Shown here one piece after another: positions 1-9,064 of a DNA stretch of 64,000 nt; the first letter of the stretch is position 1, and every line of letters starts with the position of its first letter. The position numbers and the translations under genes were made by a program. Source of the stretch: Photobacterium toruni (lineage in GTDB: Bacteria; Pseudomonadota; Gammaproteobacteria; Enterobacterales; Vibrionaceae); contig NZ_AP024854.1 of NCBI RefSeq assembly GCF_024529955.1, forward strand, positions 372,001 through 436,000. The letters are read 5' to 3'. A model generated the notes under the pieces. That model ran no database searches. It was not told the DNA's origin and saw only the letters and a list, made by a program, of their open reading frames with translations.

Positions 1-41
1 CGTACCTGCATAATATCGAAGAATGAAAAAATTTAGCGATT

Positions 42-80
42 AAAAAGGGCGAGCTAATATGAATATTGGCTCGCCCTTTA
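42..80. terminator. Bidirectional intrinsic terminator downstream of yacG
   Basis: GGGCGAGC and GCTCGCCC arms (47-76) are extended by complementary TAATAT/ATATTG, with an A-run on the left and a T-rich right flank. It ends the minus-strand yacG transcript. Bases 1-40 to its left may be the 3' end of a plus-strand gene (mutT is usual here in Vibrionaceae), but too little is visible to decide the frame. Confidence 0.8.
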
Positions 81-114
81 TTTGTAATCTGTTGTTAAAT
101 AGTGGTGTGAAGAT

Positions 115-315
115 TTAGTAGCTATCTTCTGACCAACCATCGCCATCAGACATATCTGGTGCGCCTGCAATGGCTTTCTCTTCATCTGCCCACTCACCAA
201 GATCGATCAATTGGCAGCGTTTACAACAAAAAGGGCGGTATGGACTTTGCTCGCCCCATACTACATCCGTTTTACAGGTTGGACATTTCACCACTGTCGG
301 TTGAGATTGTGACAT
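115..315 (-). CDS. yacG: DNA gyrase inhibitor / zinc-binding protein YacG
   Basis: A 66-residue protein with a four-cysteine zinc finger: C11 and C14, then C30 and C34 in the family motif [14 protein letters not shown]. Family knowledge: E. coli YacG binds the C-terminal part of GyrB and inhibits gyrase. The C-terminal tail is acidic. It starts 7 bp after the zapD stop and is the last gene of a minus-strand run coaE-zapD-yacG, the usual gammaproteobacterial order, followed by a strong hairpin terminator. Confidence 0.95.
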   Translation of the reverse strand: MSQSQPTVVKCPTCKTDVVWGEQSPYRPFCCKRCQLIDLGEWADEEKAIAGAPDMSDGDGWSEDSY

Positions 316-322
316 AGTTACC

Positions 323-1060
323 TCAGCAAATAGCTAGTTTAAAATCGATATTCGTTGCCACTGTCGAGCCTTCTTCATAAGGAGAAAAGCGAATAGAGAA
401 GTGACTGCGATGACCTGATACTACAGGATAAACGCCATAGCTTGCATCGATTTCAATTCGAAGTAAACACGATAAGCTGGCATCATTTTGGAAAAAACCA
501 TTATGTGCTGATTGCGGTTGATATTGTGCTGATTGACGCACTAAATGTAGCCATAGGTTTAATGCTTGATCGACTTCTGATAGTTGATCAAGCCATACTT
601 GCATTGTTTGTTGGCGTTCATCTAATGGTTGTTGGCACCAATAGCGCAGCGCTGGCAGATCAAAACCGCAAGTACCACCAGGAATTGAGAAACGTTGACG
701 AATCGAGCTTAGAAAACGATCTTCACGTAGACTTTGACCCAAACGTGGTGCGGCTAATAAGTTTTTCTGAGCATGACTCATATTATCAAGTAATGACTGG
801 ATAGCTATTGGATCAACACCGTCATAATTTAACCATACTTTCAATTTAATACTTTGATTATTGAGTGCGTTTGCAAGATCGTTTTTAATGGGGATTTGCT
901 CTATTAACTCTAATAAATCAAATAAGGCATTAAAGAAAATCGTATATTGCCACGGATCGCTAAGTTCGCAGCTGTGGTGTAATTGTTTAAGTAAATGCTC
1001 TAGACGTAAGTAAATACGCACTTTTTCATTCAGTGGATGTTCATAGCAATGTATTTGCAT
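323..1060 (-). CDS. zapD: Cell division protein ZapD
   Basis: A 245-residue soluble protein of the ZapD (YacF, DUF1342) family, which bundles FtsZ filaments and stabilises the Z ring at mid-cell. It begins [15 protein letters not shown], the family N-terminus, then continues as an alpha-helical domain followed by a C-terminal beta-rich half (for example [11 protein letters not shown]). Length matches the family (about 247). It lies between coaE and yacG, as in E. coli and Vibrio, with 46 bp to coaE and 7 bp to yacG, so the three are probably co-transcribed. Confidence 0.95.
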   Translation of the reverse strand: MQIHCYEHPLNEKVRIYLRLEHLLKQLHHSCELSDPWQYTIFFNALFDLLELIEQIPIKNDLANALNNQSIKLKVWLNYDGVDPIAIQSLLDNMSHAQKNLLAAPRLGQSLREDRFLSSIRQRFSIPGGTCGFDLPALRYWCQQPLDERQQTMQVWLDQLSEVDQALNLWLHLVRQSAQYQPQSAHNGFFQNDASLSCLLRIEIDASYGVYPVVSGHRSHFSIRFSPYEEGSTVATNIDFKLAIC

Positions 1061-1106
1061 AACAGAAAACCAGTGGAAAACAAAAATAATGAATGCACGC
1101 TAAGCG

Positions 1107-1712
1107 TTATTTCGCGGTTTGTGCAAGTGCAAGATAATACTGATGTAGCTGAGCAACTTGTGTCAACAGTGCCTGATTGTCACCATCATTACAAATGATA
1201 TCATCGGCAGCATCGAGCCGTTGTTGGCGCGATGCTTGCGCGGCAACAATATTTTTTATTTGCTCAAGCGATACATTATCTCGCTGTTGGGTACGCATTA
1301 TCTGTGTTTGTTGGTCAACGTCAACCACCAGTAACCGATCAGTCATAGATTGGAGGTTATTTTCAATCATTAAGGGTACGATCAGTAGGCAATACGGGGA
1401 AGTAGCACGTTTTATATCGGCTAACATCTTTTCACGGATCAATGGATGAAGTAGCTGATTGAGCCAGTTTTTAAGGTGAGGATCACTAAATATAGTGGCT
1501 CTTAATTGGTGTCTATCAAGATTTCCATCAGTAAGTAGTATGCCATTACCGAATTTTTCAGTAATGGCAGCTAAACCGGCACTACCGATAGCGACGACCT
1601 CACGAGCAATAATGTCGGCATCGATTAAATCAATGCCATAAGCACCAAATAAATTAGCGACCGTTGTTTTACCACTGCCAATGCCACCCGTTAAACCAAT
1701 TACAACTGCCAT
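1107..1712 (-). CDS. coaE: Dephospho-CoA kinase
   Basis: A 201-residue P-loop kinase that phosphorylates the ribose 3'-OH of dephospho-CoA, the last step of CoA synthesis. The Walker A motif GGIGSGKT lies at about residues 9-16, followed by the D-A-D dephospho-CoA binding segment (LIDADIIAREVV). I chose the ATG at 1712. A TTG codon just upstream gives one more residue but is a poorer start. The start is 3 bp after the pilD stop codon, so translation is probably coupled to pilD. Confidence 0.95.
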   Translation of the reverse strand: MAVVIGLTGGIGSGKTTVANLFGAYGIDLIDADIIAREVVAIGSAGLAAITEKFGNGILLTDGNLDRHQLRATIFSDPHLKNWLNQLLHPLIREKMLADIKRATSPYCLLIVPLMIENNLQSMTDRLLVVDVDQQTQIMRTQQRDNVSLEQIKNIVAAQASRQQRLDAADDIICNDGDNQALLTQVAQLHQYYLALAQTAK

Positions 1713-1715
1713 CAA

Positions 1716-2588
1716 TTAAAGCCCTAAATATGAAGTAACATACCAATGTAAAATTGGTTCGCCCCATAGCATAGCAATCCAGCCAGCAACAGCAAGGTAT
1801 GGTCCAAAAGAGAACGGTGTTTGTTGATCTTCATGTTTCATTCGTAGCATGACAATGCCGCATATCGCTCCGACAAGGGAAGATAACAACACCACAAACG
1901 GTAATAATGACCAACCGACCCACGCACCAATAGCTGCTAATAATTTAAAATCGCCATAACCCATACCATCTTTTTTGGTTAGTAGTTTAAATACCCAAAA
2001 AATTGACCATAGTGATAAATATCCTGCCATGGCACCAATAATTGAATCGGTTAATGAAATTGGACTGATACCAATGACAGCCAATAAAATACCCGCCCAC
2101 ATTAATGGCAGTGTGATTTGATCAGGTAGCAGCATTTTATCGATATCAATAAAGGTCAGCGCAATTAGCGCAAAGCTACAACCTAATACCGCGATTGCCC
2201 ACCATGTTGGCGGTAACATTAATGCGACGGTTAAGCTCATAATAGCGGTTAGTAATTCAATTGCAGGATAACGTTTACTGATTGGTGCTTTACACTCGCG
2301 GCATTTACCACGGAGGGCTAACCAGCTAATAATCGGAATATTTTCTAACGCACTGATAGCATGATTACAATGAGGACAGCGAGAGCGAGGCACACTTAAA
2401 TTAAATGGCGCTGTATCATTGTGTGGATCATCCAGCTGCGGAAAATAATCCTGACATTCTTGACGCCATTGGCGTTCCATCATAATTGGTAATCGATAAA
2501 TAACCACATTTAAAAAACTACCAATCAACAAACCAAAAATAGTGGCAAACAGTGGGTATAGCCACGGGTAATAACTCAATACAGCCAT
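1716..2588 (-). CDS. pilD: Type IV prepilin peptidase / N-methyltransferase PilD
   Basis: A 290-residue inner-membrane aspartyl protease that cleaves prepilin leaders and N-methylates the new N-terminal Phe. Visible features: the N-terminal FGLLIGSFLNVVIYRLP segment; a cytoplasmic domain with two CxxC pairs (C71/C74 and C96/C99); about seven further membrane segments; and the catalytic aspartates in FIDIDKMLLPD (about 148) and GYGDFKLLAA (about 212). Its substrates include PilA encoded upstream, and in Vibrionaceae also type II secretion pseudopilins. It is separated from pilC by 59 bp on the same strand. Confidence 0.96.
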   Translation of the reverse strand: MAVLSYYPWLYPLFATIFGLLIGSFLNVVIYRLPIMMERQWRQECQDYFPQLDDPHNDTAPFNLSVPRSRCPHCNHAISALENIPIISWLALRGKCRECKAPISKRYPAIELLTAIMSLTVALMLPPTWWAIAVLGCSFALIALTFIDIDKMLLPDQITLPLMWAGILLAVIGISPISLTDSIIGAMAGYLSLWSIFWVFKLLTKKDGMGYGDFKLLAAIGAWVGWSLLPFVVLLSSLVGAICGIVMLRMKHEDQQTPFSFGPYLAVAGWIAMLWGEPILHWYVTSYLGL

Positions 2589-2647
2589 GAAGTGCTCTCT
2601 TAAAAAATATATCGATTAACGTTAACGTCATGGCTATTGAGCTGTGA

Positions 2648-3868
2648 TTATCCTATAACGCTCATTAGCGTGAAAATAGGCATGTACATCGCGACCAATA
2701 AACCACCGATAATGGTACCGAGAATAATGATAATAAACGGTTCTAGAATTTGACCAAGGTTATCGACAGTATTATCGACATCATCTTCGTACAATTGTGC
2801 CATTTTATTGAGCATATCATCAAGTGCGCCAGATTCTTCACCAATCATTACCATCTGTAGCATTAATTCTGGGAAAACATCAGCTTGACGTAGAGCTAAG
2901 TATAAAGGCATACCCGCTGCGGTGTTGTTATAAACGTCATCAATTGCTTGCTCAATATAAAGATTATTACTGGTTTTAGCTGCAGATTGAATACCTGTTA
3001 ACAGTGGAATACCAGCATTAAAGGTGGTGGCAAGCGTTCGTGCAAAACGGGAAATGGTTGCTTTAAGTAATACTCCACCGACAAGTGGTAACTTTAGGCT
3101 CAGTTTATCAATGCGATAGTGGAAGCGGTAATAATGCTTATAACAGTAGCGAAACAGCAGTACAGCCACCACAATGGCAGCCCCTAGATAAGTCCCGTAG
3201 TTAACCAGAAAGTCTGAAGCTTTCATTACTTGACGAGTAAACCATGGCAGTTCTGCGCCAAAGCCACTAAAAATTGCGGCAAATTGCGGAATTACAAACA
3301 CCAACATGAGTACGGTGACTAATATTGCGGTGATCGATACCATAGAGGGGTAGATCATCGCTTTAATGATCTTTTTGCGCATCGCTTCAGCTTTTTCGCG
3401 ATACACCGCAATGCGACCAAAGACTTGTCCAAGGTGTCCGGTTTGCTCGCCTGTATCAACCAAATCGCAATAGAATTTATCAAACAGTGGTGAACTCGAG
3501 CGCATTGCTTTGGCTAATGACGATCCCGCTTCAACTTGATTCGTTACTTGAATGAGGGTGGCGCGCATTTCTGCTTTGTGGTGGCTATTGGCCATTAGTG
3601 TTAATGCTTGCACCACAGGGACTCCAGATTCAACCATGGTTGCTAATTGGCGAGTGACCATGGTGATATCTTCAGATTTTATCTGATTACGAAGACGGTT
3701 TAAGGTGCTGGGCGTGGTGCGTTTAATTTTTTTAATATTGATCATTTGCTCGGTGAGTTGGTGGCGGACTTCTTGTTCTTGAAATCCCATCGTCACTCCC
3801 GAGACTTTACGTCCGGCTTGATTGATGCCCCGCCATTGGTAGTAACGAATTTTAGTGGCAGCAACCAT
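2648..3868 (-). CDS. pilC: Type IV pilus inner-membrane platform protein PilC
   Basis: A 406-residue GspF/PilC family protein with the usual tandem T2SSF domains (about 70-195 and 275-400) and three hydrophobic segments (about 170-195, 222-240 and 375-400). Signatures such as VTRQLATMVESGVPVVQALT and the second-copy FARTLATTFNAGIPLL are clear. It couples the PilB ATPase in the cytoplasm to pilin assembly in the membrane. The ATG at 3868 is preceded by AAGGA at good spacing. It lies 76 bp after pilB in the pilABCD cluster. Confidence 0.96.
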   Translation of the reverse strand: MVAATKIRYYQWRGINQAGRKVSGVTMGFQEQEVRHQLTEQMINIKKIKRTTPSTLNRLRNQIKSEDITMVTRQLATMVESGVPVVQALTLMANSHHKAEMRATLIQVTNQVEAGSSLAKAMRSSSPLFDKFYCDLVDTGEQTGHLGQVFGRIAVYREKAEAMRKKIIKAMIYPSMVSITAILVTVLMLVFVIPQFAAIFSGFGAELPWFTRQVMKASDFLVNYGTYLGAAIVVAVLLFRYCYKHYYRFHYRIDKLSLKLPLVGGVLLKATISRFARTLATTFNAGIPLLTGIQSAAKTSNNLYIEQAIDDVYNNTAAGMPLYLALRQADVFPELMLQMVMIGEESGALDDMLNKMAQLYEDDVDNTVDNLGQILEPFIIIILGTIIGGLLVAMYMPIFTLMSVIG

Positions 3869-3944
3869 AATGTATCCTTTTTAATAATAGTCAGTGATCG
3901 TCCTGAGTGTGATGATATTAAATCGTATCAACACCATTGATCGG

Positions 3945-5630
3945 TTAGAGTTGCAGTACCCGTTGTAATTCAGTGAGGCTAGTAATGCCTGCAACCAGTT
4001 TATCTATCCCTGATTCTCGCAGCCGTTGCATGCCTTGACTGGCAGCAATATCTTCTAGCTGTAAGCTGGTGGCTTTTTGCATTAATGCTTCGGCAATATC
4101 ACGGCTAAATGGCATCACTTCATAAATACCCACTCGTCCAATGTAGCCTTTATTACAATCATCACAGCCTTCTTTATGCGCTTGATAGACAGTTGTATCG
4201 AGTGGCAGTTTTAAACGCTCACAGGTGAGATCATCAAGCAAGTGTGGTTGTTTACAATGACTGCATAATCGGCGCGCTAATCGTTGCGCTATAATCAAAC
4301 TCAGTGATGATGCGAGATTAAAATCTTCCACTCCCATATTCGTTAAACGGGTAATCGTTTCGGCGGCGGAGTTGGTGTGCAGCGTTGATAATACTAAGTG
4401 TCCTGTTTGTGCTGCCTTTACCGCGATTTCAGCGGTTTCTAAATCACGAATCTCACCGACCATCACCACATCAGGATCTTGACGTAGAAACGATCGCAAG
4501 GCTTGGGCAAATCCAAGTCCCGCTTGATTATTAATTTGAACTTGGTTAATGCCTTGCAGGTTGATCTCTACTGGATCTTCAGCGGTAGAAATATTGCGCT
4601 CATCAGTGTTTAAAATACTTAAGCCTGTGTATAGCGATACGGTCTTACCACTACCGGTTGGACCGGTCATTAGGATCATGCCTTGCGGGCGCTGGAGAGC
4701 GGCTAAATAAGCCTGCTTTTGGGTTTCGCTATAGCCTAAAATATCAATGTCTAAGCTGGCACTGGAGCTGTCTAAAATTCGCAGTACGACTTTTTCGCCC
4801 CACAAGGTTGGCAGAGTAGAAACGCGTAGATCAATTGCCAATGTGTCAGATAATTTAAGTTTTATCCGTCCATCTTGCGGTTGGCGACGCTCGGCAATAT
4901 TGAGTTTTGACATGACCTTTAAACGGGTCGATAACCGCCGCGATAAACTTGCTGGTGGCGTTAAATGCTGGTGTAAAATACCATCACACCGAAATCGAAT
5001 TCGATAGCTGGTTTCATAAGGTTCAAAGTGAATATCTGACGCTTTACGCCGTAGCGCATCCATTAATACTTGGTTGATATAACGAGTAACGGGGGCGCTG
5101 TCTTGGCTTAAATCAGTGGATTCATCAAGCTCTAGATCGTTAATATCAATTAAGTTACTCAGATCTTCATCACTGATTTGACGGCTATTACTAACCTCGC
5201 CAATATCACTGCCGTAAACCCGTCGAATCGCGGATTCAAGTTGTTTATTATCTAATAATAATGGTTCAACGTTCTTACCAATAGCGAAGCGAAACTCATC
5301 CTGTGCGTCGACATTGGTAGGATCGCTAAGGCCAACAAAAAGGGTGCTATTGTCTTGCGCAAGCGGCAGTACGCGATGGCGTAACACCAGTTCACGTTGG
5401 TAGACACTTTGACAGCAACCTTGAAAGTCATAATGGTGAACATCCACTCGATCTAGGTTGAACAGGTGCGATAATGAACGTGCCAGTTCATCATCCGCCA
5501 TGATGCCTAAGCGAGTAATGGCGGTCGGGACATTGATCCCTTCCGCCGTCACCGACTCGACGATTTGCTGCTCCTGCTCGCGGCTGATTAAGTCAGCTTG
5601 GAACAGGATCGAGGCGAGATTGGTTTGCAT
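3945..5630 (-). CDS. pilB: Type IV pilus assembly ATPase PilB
   Basis: A 561-residue GspE/PilB family extension ATPase that powers pilus polymerisation. The N-terminal part is a MshEN-like domain. The Walker A motif GPTGSGKT is at about 323-330, followed by the Asp box, a Walker B region (DPDVVMVGEIRDLETAE) and a C-terminal four-cysteine zinc site (CSHC...CDDC). I start at the ATG at 5630 (MQTNLASIL). Its A overlaps the last base of the pilA stop (TAATG), a translational-coupling arrangement, and the length matches Vibrio PilB. An in-frame ATG 15 bp upstream would run into pilA. Confidence 0.93.
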   Translation of the reverse strand: MQTNLASILFQADLISREQEQQIVESVTAEGINVPTAITRLGIMADDELARSLSHLFNLDRVDVHHYDFQGCCQSVYQRELVLRHRVLPLAQDNSTLFVGLSDPTNVDAQDEFRFAIGKNVEPLLLDNKQLESAIRRVYGSDIGEVSNSRQISDEDLSNLIDINDLELDESTDLSQDSAPVTRYINQVLMDALRRKASDIHFEPYETSYRIRFRCDGILHQHLTPPASLSRRLSTRLKVMSKLNIAERRQPQDGRIKLKLSDTLAIDLRVSTLPTLWGEKVVLRILDSSSASLDIDILGYSETQKQAYLAALQRPQGMILMTGPTGSGKTVSLYTGLSILNTDERNISTAEDPVEINLQGINQVQINNQAGLGFAQALRSFLRQDPDVVMVGEIRDLETAEIAVKAAQTGHLVLSTLHTNSAAETITRLTNMGVEDFNLASSLSLIIAQRLARRLCSHCKQPHLLDDLTCERLKLPLDTTVYQAHKEGCDDCNKGYIGRVGIYEVMPFSRDIAEALMQKATSLQLEDIAASQGMQRLRESGIDKLVAGITSLTELQRVLQL

Positions 5631-6064
5631 TATTGTCCTGAACAATCGATGCTTCGGCCATCAACAGTACAACCTGTTCCATCTAAATCCCAATTAAGAA
5701 CACCACTTGTAAAGGTTGGATTCATGGTAATTGTGAGAGCGGTTCCTGCTGTATCTACTGCTGTTGTTGTCATTGATAAATCACCATCAGTCACGCTTAA
5801 TGCTGATATATAATTGATTGTACCAGTAGCTGTTATCGCTGTTGGAATCCCGTTAGAACCAGCTGAACATCCAGTAAGTTGTCCTCGCTCTTGAGCACAT
5901 AATGCAATTGCTGTTTTATAACCAGTTACAGCAGATACAGCACCAGCAACACGAGTACGCTGTGTATAATCTGAATATGCTGGTATAGCAAAAGCAGATA
6001 AAATACCAATGATCGCTACTACGATCATCAATTCAATAAGGGTAAAGCCTTGTTGCTTTTTCAT
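5630..6064 (-). CDS. pilA: Type IV major prepilin PilA
   Basis: A 144-residue type IVa prepilin. The leader MKKQQG is followed by the processed [16 protein letters not shown] helix with Glu5, so PilD should cut after Gly6. A C-terminal disulphide loop is formed by cysteines in GTGC...IDC, with another Cys pair mid-protein (LCAQ and TGCS). It is preceded by AAGGAAT and is the first gene of pilABCD. In Vibrio the homologous pilus serves DNA uptake and surface binding. The region past residue 60 is Thr/Ala-rich, as expected for a variable pilin. No clear sigma-54 promoter was seen. Confidence 0.95.
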   Translation of the reverse strand: MKKQQGFTLIELMIVVAIIGILSAFAIPAYSDYTQRTRVAGAVSAVTGYKTAIALCAQERGQLTGCSAGSNGIPTAITATGTINYISALSVTDGDLSMTTTAVDTAGTALTITMNPTFTSGVLNWDLDGTGCTVDGRSIDCSGQ

Positions 6065-6558
6065 ATTCTATTCCTTGAAGGTTTTAAGTCATCCAATATG
6101 GACAAAAGGGTCGTGCTGTGGCACTAGAATAAAAGGCTTAAGTGCTTGATTGAATAACAGTGGTGGTATTGCTCGGCGCAGTTTGAATTATTTATGTGGT
6201 TGTTGCAGTGATTGCAAAATAGTGCTGGAGTTGAGGCGCAGAAAAGTATCAGGTTGTGAGGTGAATAAGGGACGAGGAAAAGCAGAAGAAAAGGGATCAA
6301 GGAAAATAAGGGACGAGGAGTCAGGAGGGTGAGTAATGAGATAAAAACGGCTCTTCCTCGCAGCTCGTAAACTATAAACCTTGTCCCTAGACCTGATTTG
6401 ACTATCAAAGATAGCAGTAAAAAAACATTAACGCTACAACGCGCTGATGGTAGATTCCCTATCTCGCTCGTAACCTCGGTGTGTAGGGAATGACGGGGCT
6501 TGGAAAGTTGTTCTTCCTAGAAATCTCGCCCCTTAAAACCTGCTCTTTCCTGATATTG
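6065..6558. other. 494-bp non-coding junction between pilA and the accessory block
   Basis: No convincing gene. A 94-codon minus-strand frame (6124-6408) is low-complexity, hydrophobic and lacks a ribosome site. The stretch 6255-6400 is A/G-rich with repeated GGGACGAGG and CTCGT-type words, similar to intergenic stretches near 15000 and 53620-53740. A palindromic repeat follows at 6427-6496. This marks the left edge of the block separating pilA from nadC. Confidence 0.5.
6427..6496. repeat. Dispersed imperfect palindrome, copy 1
   Basis: The core TTCCCTA (6455-6461) to TAGGGAA (6484-6490) forms an inverted repeat. The reverse complement of the whole 70-bp stretch resembles 55031-55097 closely: shared words include CGTCATTCCCTACA, GAGAT.GGGAATCTA and GCGCG.TGTA. 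It is therefore an intergenic repeat family present twice in this window in opposite orientations. Confidence 0.7.
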
Positions 6559-7935
6559 TTATTCTATATTATTGAGGCGTTGGTGTTTTTTTCTGTCGTA
6601 CGTATTGTGTATTAACCGCATACGTATCCCTAACATTGCCGCCGCTGCTGTTAATCCAAGTATAAAACCAATCCAATAACCATTTGCTCCCATGGCTGAA
6701 TGGATAAAGTTAGTGTCTCCGAGTAAGTAACCGATTGGCAATCCTATTATCCAATACGCGATAAAGGTACAAATAAAGATGGCTTTCATATCCTTGTATC
6801 CTCTTAGAATACCTGAAGCGACAACTTGTACGGCATCACTGCACTGATAGATCGCAGAAAGAAGAAGTAACTGTTCGGCGATGATAATGACAGTTGGACT
6901 GTCGGTATAAAGTCTTGATATTTCATGTTTAAATATGACGGTTAAAATCGCTGTACAAAGGGCAACAGAGATACCTATCAATAACCCACAAAGGCTGATT
7001 GTTTTTGCTCTTTCAATATTACCGCGACCAATCGCATGACTAATTTTAATACTAGCAGCAGAGCCGATACTCATTGGTAACATATAGATTAATGTTGAGT
7101 AGTTCATCGCTATTTGGTGGGCTGCGACAATCGTTGATCCTAGCGGTGCTATCAACAGTGCAATAATGGCAAAAAGAGAGACCTCAAAGAACATTGACAG
7201 TGCGATAGGTAATCCAAGTTTAACTAAATTTAATATTGTACGAATGCTTGGCAAGGTAGATAGCTGTAATATCCTAAATGTTTTTAGTTTTTTGTTGGAT
7301 TGGGTATAAAAAAGCATTATAAAAAACATAAACCAATACACTATCGCGGTTGCAATACCACAACCAACGCCACCTAATGGTGGAATGCCCATTTTTCCAT
7401 AAACAAAAATCCAATTTAATGGAATATTAAGTAATAAACCAATAAAGCCAATGATCATTCCGGGAACGGTGTAGGAGAGTCCTTCTGAAAAGCTCTTCAA
7501 TGTTTGAAAGAGTAGTAATGCAGGGACTGCAAAAAGAATGGCGTGTAGATATCCGATTGTTTTTTCAGCCAATACGGGCTCTGTATCCATGTAATTGATC
7601 ACAATGCCTGATTTATATAACAGATAAATGGTTGGAATTGATAACAAAATAGCAATAATAAATCCGGCTTTAACCTCATTGGGTATTTGTTCTCTTTTGC
7701 CGGAACCATTGAGTCTTGCTACAACGGGAACAATGACCATCAATAACCCCACACCAAATAAAATAGAGGGTAACCATATACTAGAGGCGACTGCAACCGC
7801 CGCCATATCGGTAGCACTGACACCGCCAGCCATGACGGTATCAATAAACCCCATAGCAGTTTGTGCTATAGCAGCAATAAAAATCGGTGTGGATAATTTT
7901 AATATTTGAAATGCGACTTTAAAATAATTGTTCAT
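6559..7935 (-). CDS. MATE family multidrug/toxin exporter
   Basis: A 458-residue integral membrane protein with about 12 predicted helices in two halves. It has the family N-terminal pattern AAIAQTAMGFIDTVMAG and the second-half equivalent (ALSMFFEVSLFAIIALLIAPLG). It belongs to the NorM-like MATE group of Na+ or H+ coupled exporters of cationic compounds. A G-rich ribosome site (GGGGGAA) precedes the ATG. It follows arcC on the same strand after a hairpin terminator, so it may be transcribed separately or by read-through. Substrate is unknown; a link to polyamines is only suggested by position. Confidence 0.85.
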   Translation of the reverse strand: MNNYFKVAFQILKLSTPIFIAAIAQTAMGFIDTVMAGGVSATDMAAVAVASSIWLPSILFGVGLLMVIVPVVARLNGSGKREQIPNEVKAGFIIAILLSIPTIYLLYKSGIVINYMDTEPVLAEKTIGYLHAILFAVPALLLFQTLKSFSEGLSYTVPGMIIGFIGLLLNIPLNWIFVYGKMGIPPLGGVGCGIATAIVYWFMFFIMLFYTQSNKKLKTFRILQLSTLPSIRTILNLVKLGLPIALSMFFEVSLFAIIALLIAPLGSTIVAAHQIAMNYSTLIYMLPMSIGSAASIKISHAIGRGNIERAKTISLCGLLIGISVALCTAILTVIFKHEISRLYTDSPTVIIIAEQLLLLSAIYQCSDAVQVVASGILRGYKDMKAIFICTFIAYWIIGLPIGYLLGDTNFIHSAMGANGYWIGFILGLTAAAAMLGIRMRLIHNTYDRKKHQRLNNIE

Positions 7936-7949
7936 TATTTATGTTCCCC

Positions 7950-7993
7950 CAAAAAAGAAAAAGAAAGAGACGCTAATCTCTTTCTTTTCTTAA
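7950..7993 (-). terminator. Intrinsic terminator after arcC
   Basis: AGAAAGAGA and TCTCTTTCT arms surround a short GCTAA-type loop. On the minus strand the hairpin is followed by a T-rich run. It separates carbamate kinase from the MATE gene. Confidence 0.6.
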
Positions 7994-8058
7994 CAGCAAA
8001 ATAATCAAATAAAGGCGAGACACCGTCCCTACAATGAGAGCCTTTGATTTTGTGATTA

Positions 8059-8991
8059 TTAGGAATAGTACTGAATACCTTCACCTTTCGTAATGAGCGT
8101 ACCTGATTGGTGGGCGATAATATTATTAAGTTCAAATAGAGAGCCGATTGCAGCATCACCTTTGTTTGAATTTACAAATTTACATACGGCGTCAATTTTT
8201 GGCCCCATTGAACCTGCTGGGAAGGTAAATTGAGCTAGCCCATTAGGTGTGGCTAGTTTCATTTCTTGCTGTGTTTCTTTTCCGAAATCTTTATAAACCG
8301 AGCCATCAGTTAAAATAATAAACATTTCTGCATTGAGTTTTTCTGCAATCAATTCTGCGGTTAAATCTTTATCTATTACGCATTCAATTCCACGGTATTT
8401 ATTATTTTTAAACTCAACCGGAACACCCCCGCCACCACATGCAATGACGATATTATCTGCTTTAAGTAATGTTTCTACTTGATCCAATTCGACAATATCG
8501 ATGGGTTGTGGTGACGGGACAACGCGACGATATTTATCACCGTCGGCTTTAAAAATTTTGTCAGATTTCATCATTATGCTGGTGGCTTCTTTTTGGCTGT
8601 AGATTGGGCCTACAAATTTTGTTGGATTAGAAAAAGCGGGATCGTCTGCTGAAATTAATGTTTGTGTAACAATTGTTGCAATATTTAAAGCGTTATCAAT
8701 ATTTTTTATTTCTTGTTGAAGCATGTAACCCACCATGCCACACGTTTCAGCACCGAGTACATCCATTGGGTATGGTGTGGTTGCTGGTGACGCTTCATGG
8801 TAAACCGCATTTTGCTCCATAAGCATACCGACTTGTGGACCATTACCATGAATAACAATAATTTCATTATCTTTTGCTATTGCAGCAATACTTTTTGCTG
8901 CTTTCTTGATGTTTTGGCGTTGATTTTCGGCTGTTAATGCCTGTCCTCTTGCCAATAAAGCATTACCGCCTAGAGCCAATACAATACGCAT
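8059..8991 (-). CDS. arcC: Carbamate kinase of the agmatine pathway
   Basis: A 310-residue amino-acid kinase family protein. It has the N-terminal ALGGNALL, the VIHGNGPQVG loop, VIACGGGGVPV and the C-terminal MGPKIDAVCKFV segment typical of carbamate kinase. It converts carbamoyl phosphate plus ADP to carbamate plus ATP, which is the energy-yielding step. It lies 73 bp downstream of the putrescine carbamoyltransferase gene and opposite agmatine deiminase. Its role is therefore the last step of agmatine fermentation (aguC equivalent), not arginine deiminase, as no arcA is present in the window. Confidence 0.93.
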   Translation of the reverse strand: MRIVLALGGNALLARGQALTAENQRQNIKKAAKSIAAIAKDNEIIVIHGNGPQVGMLMEQNAVYHEASPATTPYPMDVLGAETCGMVGYMLQQEIKNIDNALNIATIVTQTLISADDPAFSNPTKFVGPIYSQKEATSIMMKSDKIFKADGDKYRRVVPSPQPIDIVELDQVETLLKADNIVIACGGGGVPVEFKNNKYRGIECVIDKDLTAELIAEKLNAEMFIILTDGSVYKDFGKETQQEMKLATPNGLAQFTFPAGSMGPKIDAVCKFVNSNKGDAAIGSLFELNNIIAHQSGTLITKGEGIQYYS

Positions 8992-9064
8992 AAAGAAGTC
9001 CTCTTACTGTAGATGATGAGTCGGAGTGTGACCCGCAGAGGAGGTCACACTAGGAGGCGGGAGG

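Noticed and set aside
1..40. 3' end of a plus-strand gene (possibly mutT)
   Set aside because: All three frames reach a stop within 40 bases and none gives enough residues to recognise.
442..804. 120-codon plus-strand frame opposite zapD
   Set aside because: Antisense to a complete conserved zapD gene.
6080..6125. Sigma-54 promoter upstream of pilA
   Set aside because: TGGCAC occurs only on the opposite strand and no TTGCA element is correctly spaced.
6124..6408. 94-codon minus-strand frame between pilA and the MATE gene
   Set aside because: Low-complexity Leu/Pro/Phe-rich translation of an A/G-rich stretch, no ribosome site, no recognisable domain.
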